The notes under the pieces were generated by a model. It was not told the DNA's origin, made no database searches, and saw nothing but the letters and a program-made list of their open reading frames with translations. From DATKZS01 sp035527835 [NCBI: bacterium] (GTDB lineage: Bacteria; RBG-13-61-14): a stretch of DNA of 6,353 nucleotides. Shown here piece after piece: positions 1 to 5,406 of the stretch. The stretch is taken from positions 1-6,353 of the forward strand of contig DATKZS010000060.1 in NCBI GenBank assembly GCA_035527835.1, written 5' to 3'. Position 1 is the first letter of the stretch, and every line of letters starts with the position of its first letter. A program made the position numbers and the translations under genes.

Positions 1-117
1 CTTGGCGGACCGGCCGACGGGAGCGCCAAGCAAGAAACATTCGCACCCAAGCTCTCTTAAAATCGTGTTTAAAAATAATCCTTGGCGCTCTTGGCGTCTT
101 GGCGGTTCTCCGGTCCG
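1..117. repeat. Extragenic CTTGGCG tandem repeat region
   Basis: No credible gene is seen here. The heptamer CTTGGCG occurs three times in close succession at 81-87, 90-96 and 98-104 (periods 9 and 8), with another copy at 1-7 and an inverted copy (CGCCAAG) at 24-30. The octamer at 6-13 (CGGACCGG) is the exact reverse complement of 110-117, so the outer parts could pair. Between about 31 and 80 the sequence is clearly richer in A and T than the rest of the window. Tandem CTTGGCG-like units beside an A/T-rich patch resemble dispersed extragenic repeats seen in many environmental bacterial genomes; that link comes from memory and cannot be tested here. The region sits downstream of the operon's last coding remnant, so it may also be where transcription ends, but I see no clear hairpin plus T run. 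Confidence 0.5.
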
Positions 118-145
118 TTTATTTTGGACAGCACTGAAACCGGCT

Positions 146-301
146 CTAGATTTCGGCCTGGTCAATCAGCCAGAGCCGGAAATCGCCGTCGAACTCGGAG
201 TAGTCCTTGCCGGTGACCAGCTCGATGGCCTGCCCCATGTTGCGGTTCCGTGCCGGGACATCGAGGATGTGCTTGTTGGCATAGGACCCGCAGGTTTCCT
301 C
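146..301 (-). pseudogene. Remnant of a second peptidase C-terminus (tail duplication)
   Basis: Read on the minus strand from about 301 to the TAG at 146-148, this stretch encodes a peptide that aligns without gaps to residues 431-477 of the metallopeptidase just upstream. I count 17 identities in 47 positions, for example NMGQAIELVTGKDY here against NIGGAIKGLTARDY there, followed by a shared F-D-x-x-F-x-x-W pattern. It lies in a different frame from the intact peptidase, and similarity starts about 25 bases beyond that gene's TAA. The frame is closed by a TGA at 371-373. The only ATG (236-238) would give just 30 residues, with no visible ribosome site. There is no catalytic motif. It is most simply the surviving 3' end of a tandem paralogue or a duplicated C-terminal segment cut off by a frameshift. 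A translated micro-ORF is less likely. Confidence 0.6.
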
Positions 302-324
302 GATCGGCGGGGCCGGCCGTGGCC

Positions 325-1761
325 TTACCGGTTTTCGGCCGTGGCCCTCACCCAGTCCTGGAACTCCCGGTCAAACACCGCGTAATCGCGCGCGGTGAGG
401 CCCTTGATAGCGCCTCCGATATTGTCGCCTTCCTTGAGGCCGCGCAGCAGCTCGCGGACGGCATAGGGGCCGTAGTGGTCACAGAGGTACTGCACGGCGA
501 GCAGGCTCTCGGCATAGGCCGTCTCGGCCTGGGCCTTGGGCAGGCCCAGGAAGCTGCCCTCCAATTTTTGCAGGGGGATGGGGCCGCCCGCGGCCGTGAC
601 CCGTGCCGCGAGCGCCGCGGCGTCAATCGGCTGCTCCTCGCTCATCTGGGCGAGCCCCTCGTGGAGCCAGAGGGGCGCCCGGCCCCGGCTCACGTCGTGC
701 ACCACCGCATGGGCGTACTCATGAAAGATGATTCGCTCCAGCACGTCGGTGCGCTGGCGCAGTCCCTTGGCCGGGATCCTGATCTTGGCGTCGAAGATGG
801 CGCCGGCCCACGCCGGGGAGCGGGTCACGTCCTGGAACTGCTCATCGGTGTAGAGGATCACCGGCACCGGCGCGTCCGGATAGCAGCCCAGGCGGCGGCC
901 CACCGAGAAATACGCTTCCTCGCAGATCACCATCACCACCCGGCTCGCGTCCGGCACCTCTTTGCCCTCGTACTTGATGGTGAAGTGGCTGCTGTCGGAC
1001 TCGAAGAACCCGGCCTCCACCTTGATCTCGCGCCGGATCTTCGCGGCCAGTTCGGAAATGGCCGGCTGCTCCGGCGACAGCGCCAGCGAGTTCTCGAAAT
1101 AACCGAGCGCCTGGTCCGGCCGGCCCGACTCGTAGCAGATGCGGCCGAGAAGATTGTACGCGTCCGGCCGGCCTCCGCCGAGCCCGACGTAGGTCTTGAG
1201 CCACTGCTCGGCCCCGGCGCGATCGCGCTCTTCGAACCGGGCAAAGCCCATGCCCCGCGCGGCCTCCTCGCTGTCCGGCCAATAATAAAGCGCCTCCTCG
1301 AAGAAGCCCCGCGCCTTGTCGAAATCCTTGGCGTCGAAGGTCCGCCAGCCCCGGAGCGCGTAGAGGTGGCTCAACTCCCGCTTCACCTGCGGGTCGTCGG
1401 GGCTGAGCCCGCGCGCTCGGTCCATGAGCTCGAGCGCGGCCACCACGTTTCCGGCCCGCATTTTTTCCGCGGCCTCCTTGCGGAGCGCGGCGATCCGGGC
1501 GAGGACCGGGTCCGGCGGCGCCGGCGGTCTGAGCGGCGCCGGCCGCGTGGTCCCGGCGTCCGGGCCGGAACGGGGAGCGGGCGCCCGGGCGTCCGTCCGG
1601 GGGGCTCCGCTCGAGGGGGAGGGGCCAGGGCGCGGGCTTCCCGGCTTCCCGCTCGTTGTGGGCCACAAGCTCAGGGCCAGGACGGCGATGATGGCGGCGG
1701 CCCCCGCGGCCAGGAGCATGATGGCGGCGAAGGCGCCGGTTTTATGGTTTTTGCCGGGCAT
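325..1761 (-). CDS. Membrane-anchored TPR protein with gluzincin metallopeptidase domain
   Basis: The 478-residue protein begins with a short basic N-terminus and one hydrophobic segment (about 10-33), then a Pro/Ser/Ala-rich linker (about 34-85). TPR-like helical repeats follow (about 86-240). The C-terminal domain (about 255-478) carries the zinc-site HEYAH at 347-351, with E348 as the expected catalytic residue. The later WLHEGLAQ supplies E368 as the likely third ligand. This arrangement matches the peptidase MA-like gluzincins (PF13485 type). The active domain would face the periplasm or outside, assuming the N-terminus is an uncleaved anchor. The substrate is unknown; envelope proteins or peptidoglycan-associated partners are plausible. 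The ATG lies 11 bases beyond the stop of the rodZ-like gene, and no Shine-Dalgarno sequence is visible, so translation probably depends on coupling to that gene. All zinc-site residues are present, so it should be active. Confidence 0.88.
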   Translation of the reverse strand: MPGKNHKTGAFAAIMLLAAGAAAIIAVLALSLWPTTSGKPGSPRPGPSPSSGAPRTDARAPAPRSGPDAGTTRPAPLRPPAPPDPVLARIAALRKEAAEKMRAGNVVAALELMDRARGLSPDDPQVKRELSHLYALRGWRTFDAKDFDKARGFFEEALYYWPDSEEAARGMGFARFEERDRAGAEQWLKTYVGLGGGRPDAYNLLGRICYESGRPDQALGYFENSLALSPEQPAISELAAKIRREIKVEAGFFESDSSHFTIKYEGKEVPDASRVVMVICEEAYFSVGRRLGCYPDAPVPVILYTDEQFQDVTRSPAWAGAIFDAKIRIPAKGLRQRTDVLERIIFHEYAHAVVHDVSRGRAPLWLHEGLAQMSEEQPIDAAALAARVTAAGGPIPLQKLEGSFLGLPKAQAETAYAESLLAVQYLCDHYGPYAVRELLRGLKEGDNIGGAIKGLTARDYAVFDREFQDWVRATAENR

Positions 1762-1772
1762 GGTTGCCGGTT

Positions 1773-2804
1773 TCAGCCGCCGGTTGCGGGCTGGCAGGGC
1801 TTGTCGTTGGGGTCCGGGGGAATGGTGATCCAGAAGGGGAAACAGATGGGACCCGTGTTGAAGGGCTTGCCGTTATAGACGATTGACTTTATGCCTTCGG
1901 GTTTTCCGAAGCTGATCCGGAGCCGGGATGACGCGGCAAAGGTCACGGTCTGGTCGGGCTGGAGAATGGTCTGGCGCGGGTCGTCATCGTCAATCAGGTA
2001 CTGGATCCAGCAGGGCTGGTCCACGGTGATGGTCAGGGTATGGGCGATGGGGGGAGGCGGGCCTGCTGGTGCGGCATTCTCCCCGGCCTCGGCGGAGGGC
2101 AGGGTGGCGAGGGAGCGGGGCGGGCCCAGCGGCTGTTCGGACGCCGAGGTCCAGAGCGTCCGCGCGGGCCGGGCGGTTTCTCCCGCCTCGTCGTCCGCGG
2201 CCTCTCCGGGCAGCCCGCGGGAGTTGTCCGGCGCGGCGGGCACGGTGGCCGGCGGGTCCGTCGAATCGGCGCCCGGGAGCGGCCGGGCCGGGCCGGGAGT
2301 TGAGGTCTCGGTGAGTCCGAGCCGCTCGGAGGTTGACGGTAACGTCCCGCCCGGGCTCTGTGCTCCCGGCGGCGCGGGCTGGCCGGCGGACGGCGGCTCC
2401 GGCTTCTTCGGGTTCTGGCCGCCTGGCAGCCAGTAATACAGGGCGACCAGGATCACGGCCAGGACCGCGAAGGCCAATGGAATGTAGCGTTGGCGAGGCG
2501 GTCTTTTCTTCGGAAGGATGGGGACCTCGCCGGTGAGCTCGGGGTATCGGTTCTGGACAAAGGCGTCGAAGCGGAGCATGACGTCGGGCACGTTGAGCCC
2601 GATATAATCAGCATAACAGCGGGTAAAGGCGCGGACAAAGGCCAGGGCCGGCAGCGAGGCGAAATCGTCGTTCTCGATGGCCTGTAGCGCGCGGAGCTTG
2701 ATCCGGGTGTAGGCCGCGATTTCCTCCAAGGTGATTTCGCGGAACTCGCGCTCCCTTTTCAGGTACGAGCCGAAACTTTCCAGGCTTTCATTCGTCGGCG
2801 CCAT
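1773..2804 (-). CDS. rodZ: RodZ-like protein: HTH domain, one membrane segment, DUF4115-like domain
   Basis: This 343-residue protein has the RodZ layout. An N-terminal cytoplasmic helix-turn-helix of the Xre/RodZ kind spans about 9-75 (YLKREREFREITLEEIA, then IENDDFASLPALAFVRAFTR). A basic stretch and a membrane segment (about 107-126) follow, then a long Pro/Gly/Ala-rich linker (about 127-254). The C-terminal DUF4115-like beta domain (about 255-330) has the typical CWIQYLID start and an NGKPF motif. In model bacteria RodZ ties MreB filaments to the cell-wall elongation machinery. I start at the ATG at 2804 because it leaves a normal N-terminus before the HTH; only a weak GGA lies 8 bases upstream. 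A GTG at 2880-2882 overlaps the preceding stop as GTGA and would add 26 Ala/Pro/Arg-rich residues. A short tail after DUF4115 holds an extra Cys. Family assignment is firm; MreB binding is inferred. Confidence 0.87.
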   Translation of the reverse strand: MAPTNESLESFGSYLKREREFREITLEEIAAYTRIKLRALQAIENDDFASLPALAFVRAFTRCYADYIGLNVPDVMLRFDAFVQNRYPELTGEVPILPKKRPPRQRYIPLAFAVLAVILVALYYWLPGGQNPKKPEPPSAGQPAPPGAQSPGGTLPSTSERLGLTETSTPGPARPLPGADSTDPPATVPAAPDNSRGLPGEAADDEAGETARPARTLWTSASEQPLGPPRSLATLPSAEAGENAAPAGPPPPIAHTLTITVDQPCWIQYLIDDDDPRQTILQPDQTVTFAASSRLRISFGKPEGIKSIVYNGKPFNTGPICFPFWITIPPDPNDKPCQPATGG

Positions 2805-2878
2805 GATTATAGTCCGTGATGGTTCCTGACCCAGGTCCTTACTCGGAGCGGCCCTGGCGGGGGCGACGCCGGCCGCCC

Positions 2879-3682
2879 TCACTGGCCCGGAGGGGCGCTG
2901 ACCACGTCCGGGCAGTTATACATCCGCATGTACTCGATGGCCTTGGCTGCTTCCGGTGCGTCTTTGCCCCTTGCCGCCTTGGAAAGTTCCACGCAGGCCT
3001 GGTTGAAATAATTGAAATGGCCGTACTCCAGCGCGAGCAGGAGATGGGGGCGGGCGTAGTCGGTGGGGCACAGCGCGATCGCCTTCTGGTAGCTGGCGAT
3101 GGCCTTTTCATGCCCGTCCTGCTTCCCGTAGAGCTCGCCCAGATTGGTATAGGCCATGCAATAATTGGCGTTGAGATGGATGGCCTGGTTGAAATTGACC
3201 TCGGCCATGGCCAGGTCCCCCTTTTGCATGTAGGCCCACCCTATGTTGGTATAGGCCTCCCAAGGCCTCTCGAAATAGTCGTCATGCGCCGCGAGCTCGA
3301 ATTCCTTGATGGCCTCGTCCCATCGTTCCAGCTGCAGATAGGTGAAGCCCAGGGCCATGTGCGACTCCATGTCCTTGGGGTTGATGGCGATCCCTTTGTT
3401 GAAACAGTCAATCGCGTCGTAATATTTCTCGCGCTGGAAATAGATCAAGCCCATCCAGTAATAGACCCCCGAATCCTTGGGCTTGCAGGACTCGGCTTCC
3501 TTGATGGTCTTGAGCGCGTTGATGTAATCGCCCTTGTCGTAAAAAGCGGCCGCCTGGTCCTTGAGCGCCTTGACGTAATTCGGGTTGCGGCACGGATTCG
3601 GCTTCTTCTTGTCCGCGCACCCGGGCACGAACATGGCCAGCGCCAATGAGACGGCCGCCCATTTTCTCCAATTCATCTTCAT
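2879..3682 (-). CDS. Six-TPR lipoprotein, PilF/PilW/Tgl-like
   Basis: The 267-residue product opens with a signal peptide (basic MKMNWRKW, then a hydrophobic core) ending in the lipobox VPGC, so the mature protein should begin at lipidated Cys22. The rest is about six consecutive TPR units covering roughly residues 36-240, with typical motifs such as ALGFTYLQLERWDEAIKEF and TNLGELYGKQDGHEKAIASY, then a short Pro-rich tail. Length, lipid anchor and TPR count fit PilF/PilW and Myxococcus Tgl, outer-membrane lipoproteins that help the PilQ secretin assemble. In gammaproteobacteria pilF lies next to rodZ, as here. No pilus gene is in the window, so a general TPR scaffold remains possible. I chose the ATG at 3682 because AGGTG lies 5 bases upstream; an earlier in-frame ATG at 3709 would put extra residues before the signal peptide. 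Its stop overlaps a possible GTG start of the next gene. It has eight cysteines. Confidence 0.8.
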   Translation of the reverse strand: MKMNWRKWAAVSLALAMFVPGCADKKKPNPCRNPNYVKALKDQAAAFYDKGDYINALKTIKEAESCKPKDSGVYYWMGLIYFQREKYYDAIDCFNKGIAINPKDMESHMALGFTYLQLERWDEAIKEFELAAHDDYFERPWEAYTNIGWAYMQKGDLAMAEVNFNQAIHLNANYCMAYTNLGELYGKQDGHEKAIASYQKAIALCPTDYARPHLLLALEYGHFNYFNQACVELSKAARGKDAPEAAKAIEYMRMYNCPDVVSAPPGQ

Positions 3683-3692
3683 CTTGTCACCT
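3678..3692 (-). promoter_or_regulatory. Ribosome binding site deciding the TPR lipoprotein start
   Basis: On the minus strand GCGAGGTGACAAG precedes the ATG at 3680-3682, giving an AGGTG core at 5-base spacing. This favours that ATG over the in-frame ATGs at 3707-3709 and 3695-3697 upstream. The next in-frame ATG at 3674-3676 is a weaker alternative at 11-base spacing. The choice leaves a textbook lipoprotein signal peptide at the N-terminus. Confidence 0.6.
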
Positions 3693-3758
3693 CGCATCAG
3701 CACGCGCATGAGCCCGCCGCCGTTGAACCCAAGACGGACAATCTCCGCCCCGCACTTT

Positions 3759-5069
3759 TCACATCATGGCCAGCAAGCGGGCCAGGAGGTCATGGTCTTC
3801 TTCCGAGACCTCCGTGCCCTCCGGCGGCGCCATGGCCGCCCGCGCCGGCGGGGCGGGGGGCCGCGGGGGTGCGGCGCGCCGCGGGGGTTCGGCGGGCGGC
3901 GGGACCGGCATGGGCGCCATGGGGGGGGGCGGGACCTCGACCGGCGGCGGCGCGGCCATTCCGGCGTCCGTCTCTTCCACCCGTTCATCCGGAGCGGGCG
4001 CTGTCACCGCCGGCTCCTCCATGGCTATTTCCTCGACCTCAGGCCCTTCTTCAGCGGCGGCCTCCTCAGGCTGGTCCACTGATCCCAGGACCCGTTCCTC
4101 CTCCGGAGTCAGGGCCACCTCTTCCGGCGGGGCCTCGGCGCCATGGTCGAGGATGGCTTCGGTCATCGGCGCGGCCTCCTGGGTCTGCTCGTCAGCGGGG
4201 GCCTCCAGGCTTATTTCCTCGGTTTCCTCGGACTCCGGGGCTGCGGGTTCCGGAGCCGCGCTCTCCCCTCCGGTCTGCAGCGCATCGAGCAGCGAGTCCT
4301 CGATGTTCGCCTCCGTCGCGGGCTCGGCCTCCACGGCGGGCGCCGCCTCCACCGGCGGCGGTTCCTCGACCTGGAGCGCATCCAGGGCCACTTCTTCCTC
4401 CACGGTCACTTCCTGCTCGATGGCGTCATCGGCGCCCGTCACGAGGACGGCCTGGATTTCCTCGTCCGGCTCCAGAGTGGCCTCTTTGCCGCCCAGGGTG
4501 ATCTCCGACACATCTTCGGACTCCGGCGCTTCCGCCAGCTCCACCGTCGCCACCTCGTCATCGCCCAGAGCGTCCAGATTGATCTCGTCCGCCTCCTCGG
4601 CCACCGCCTCCACCTCGGCCGCTTCGACCAAAGATTCGATCACCAACTCCTCCACCTTCTCCGCCGGCTCCTTCTCCCTCATGAACGACAGGTCGGAGTG
4701 GAACATGGGGACCTCGCCGAAAATCTGCGCCTTCTCCTGCGGGCTCTTGTCGCGGTAATGCATGTTGTCGAGCATGAAGCCCATGCTCTCGGTGAACTCG
4801 AAGGCGGCCTGGTACACGCTGTTGAGCACGTCGCCTTTGACCCCGCCCTCGCCCCAGCGGTAGATCAGGCCGCTGTTCGAGTCCGACAGCCACAGGTAGA
4901 TGTAGGCATGATAGAGGTTGCCCTTGTAAACGGACGCGATGAAGACCTGCGCCGGCTCCGGGGCGCGGTCGGGAACCGCGACCGTGGACCGGTTGATCGA
5001 GATGTAGATGTCCAGCACCTCTTCTGGCCGGGCCTCGATATATGTCCGCTCCGTATCCTGCTCGAACAT
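3759..5069 (-). CDS. Uncharacterised protein: unknown N-terminal domain plus acidic, Pro-rich disordered tail
   Basis: I do not recognise this 436-residue protein. Residues 1 to about 131 look like a compact folded domain, with mixed hydrophobic strands (EEVLDIYISI, YHAYIYLWLS), a GLIYRWGEGG turn and a helix (NSVYQAAFEFTESMGF). About 135-375 is dominated by Glu, Ala, Pro and Val and is strongly acidic. Within it short hydrophobic motifs recur (EINLDAL, EITLGG, VALDAL, LLDAL, EISLEA, EIAMEE). A Pro/Arg-rich stretch (about 375-415) precedes a C-terminal amphipathic helix (SEEDHDLLARLLAMM). There is no signal peptide or membrane segment, so it is probably cytoplasmic. The ATG has GGAGG 5 bases upstream. 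It is the first gene of the probable operon with the TPR lipoprotein, rodZ-like and peptidase genes, and 76 bases separate it from the next start. A scaffold or adaptor role is a guess based on architecture. Confidence 0.82.
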   Translation of the reverse strand: MFEQDTERTYIEARPEEVLDIYISINRSTVAVPDRAPEPAQVFIASVYKGNLYHAYIYLWLSDSNSGLIYRWGEGGVKGDVLNSVYQAAFEFTESMGFMLDNMHYRDKSPQEKAQIFGEVPMFHSDLSFMREKEPAEKVEELVIESLVEAAEVEAVAEEADEINLDALGDDEVATVELAEAPESEDVSEITLGGKEATLEPDEEIQAVLVTGADDAIEQEVTVEEEVALDALQVEEPPPVEAAPAVEAEPATEANIEDSLLDALQTGGESAAPEPAAPESEETEEISLEAPADEQTQEAAPMTEAILDHGAEAPPEEVALTPEEERVLGSVDQPEEAAAEEGPEVEEIAMEEPAVTAPAPDERVEETDAGMAAPPPVEVPPPPMAPMPVPPPAEPPRRAAPPRPPAPPARAAMAPPEGTEVSEEDHDLLARLLAMM

Positions 5070-5074
5070 GACGG

Positions 5075-5079
5075 CCTCC
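5075..5079 (-). promoter_or_regulatory. Shine-Dalgarno of the operon's first gene
   Basis: GGAGG on the minus strand lies 5 bases upstream of the ATG at 5067-5069. It is one of the two clearest ribosome sites in the window and supports that start. Confidence 0.7.
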
Positions 5080-5115
5080 GTGAAATCCGGCTTTCCGCCC
5101 CTACACGCGCTTCCC

Positions 5116-5131
5116 GGCGATCATCATCGCC
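5116..5131 (-). other. Hairpin in the leader of the operon
   Basis: GGCGAT (5116-5121) and ATCGCC (5126-5131) form perfect 6-base arms around a 4-base loop. An overlapping alternative, GCCCC-T-GGGGC at 5129-5139, would compete with it. The two cannot form together, so the leader about 45-70 bases before the first gene's start could switch between structures. No known riboswitch or leader peptide is recognised. Confidence 0.35.
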
Positions 5132-5254
5132 CCTGGGGCCGGTCCGCCCGCGCTCTCCCCTGCCGCGAAGCCCCGATAAACAGCGCGCGCACCGACCATG
5201 CAAAGACGCCCGCGGGAACCGTTCTCCCCCGGCCCGCACGCCCGCTCATTACCC

Positions 5255-5269
5255 GGCAATACTATTGCC
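5255..5269. promoter_or_regulatory. Perfect palindrome GGCAATA-C-TATTGCC, possible operator
   Basis: Seven-base arms match exactly around a single central base. The site lies just downstream of the candidate -10 box at 5275-5280, where transcription would start. That is the position expected of a repressor operator. It is A/T-richer than its surroundings. The binding protein is unknown. Confidence 0.4.
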
Positions 5270-5274
5270 TTGTT

Positions 5275-5303
5275 AGTTTACCATGAATGCTTAAGCAATC
5301 CAA
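5275..5303 (-). promoter_or_regulatory. Candidate sigma70-type promoter for the four-gene operon
   Basis: On the minus strand TTGGAT (5298-5303) and TAAACT (5275-5280) are separated by exactly 17 bases, each matching four of six consensus positions. The region is a rare A/T-richer island within the 337-base gap upstream of the first operon gene. A start near 5268 would give a leader of about 200 bases. A perfect 10-base palindrome TGCTTAAGCA (5288-5297) fills part of the spacer and another lies at the predicted start site. The prediction rests on box matches and position only. Confidence 0.4.
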
Positions 5304-5323
5304 GCGTTTACAAAAGCGGGCGG

Positions 5324-5348
5324 TTTCCGGCGCACGGCGGGCCGGAAA
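5324..5348. other. Inverted repeat TTTCCGGC/GCCGGAAA
   Basis: Eight-base arms at 5324-5331 and 5341-5348 match exactly around a 9-base loop. The stem is strong, but neither strand shows a T run immediately after it. It could be a pause or processing structure between the kinase transcript and the operon promoter, or a protein-binding site. Confidence 0.35.
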
Positions 5349-5377
5349 ATCAGCCCTGATTCCGTTTATGGGGCCTG

Positions 5378-5401
5378 AAAATTCCCGCGGCCGGCGGCGG
5401 G
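5378..5401 (-). terminator. Possible terminator after the PfkB-family kinase
   Basis: On the minus strand, five bases after the TGA, CCCGC (5401-5397) pairs with GCGGG (5388-5384), followed at once by AATTTT. The stem is all G:C but short and the T run is only four, so it would be modest. Its position between a stop codon and a separate promoter region supports splitting the kinase from the downstream operon. Confidence 0.4.
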
Positions 5402-5406
5402 CAAAT

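Noticed and set aside
1-324. CRISPR array suggested by repeated CTTGGCG units
   Set aside because: Units are only 7 bases with 1-2 base gaps, so there are no spacers, and no cas gene is present.
2-385. 127-codon plus-strand frame at the left edge
   Set aside because: It crosses the extragenic repeat and the peptidase tail remnant, has no ribosome site in view, and its product is not recognisable.
250-1878. 542-codon open frame on the plus strand
   Set aside because: It runs antisense to the peptidase and into the RodZ-like gene. Its product is Arg/Gly/Pro-rich with no domain, while the opposite strand has clear motifs (HEYAH, TPRs). Long antisense frames are expected in GC-rich DNA.
2816-3649. 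277-codon plus-strand frame opposite the TPR lipoprotein
   Set aside because: The minus strand carries an obvious signal peptide, lipobox and six TPRs; the plus-strand product has no recognisable features.
3766-4758. 330-codon Ser/Ala-rich plus-strand frame
   Set aside because: Low-complexity mirror of the Glu/Ala-rich minus-strand gene (GAG/GAA codons read in reverse). The minus-strand gene has a good ribosome site and a structured N-terminal domain.
4143-5276. 377-codon plus-strand frame rich in Leu, Arg and His
   Set aside because: Shadow of the uncharacterised minus-strand gene and its leader; the product has no recognisable domain and no ribosome site was seen.
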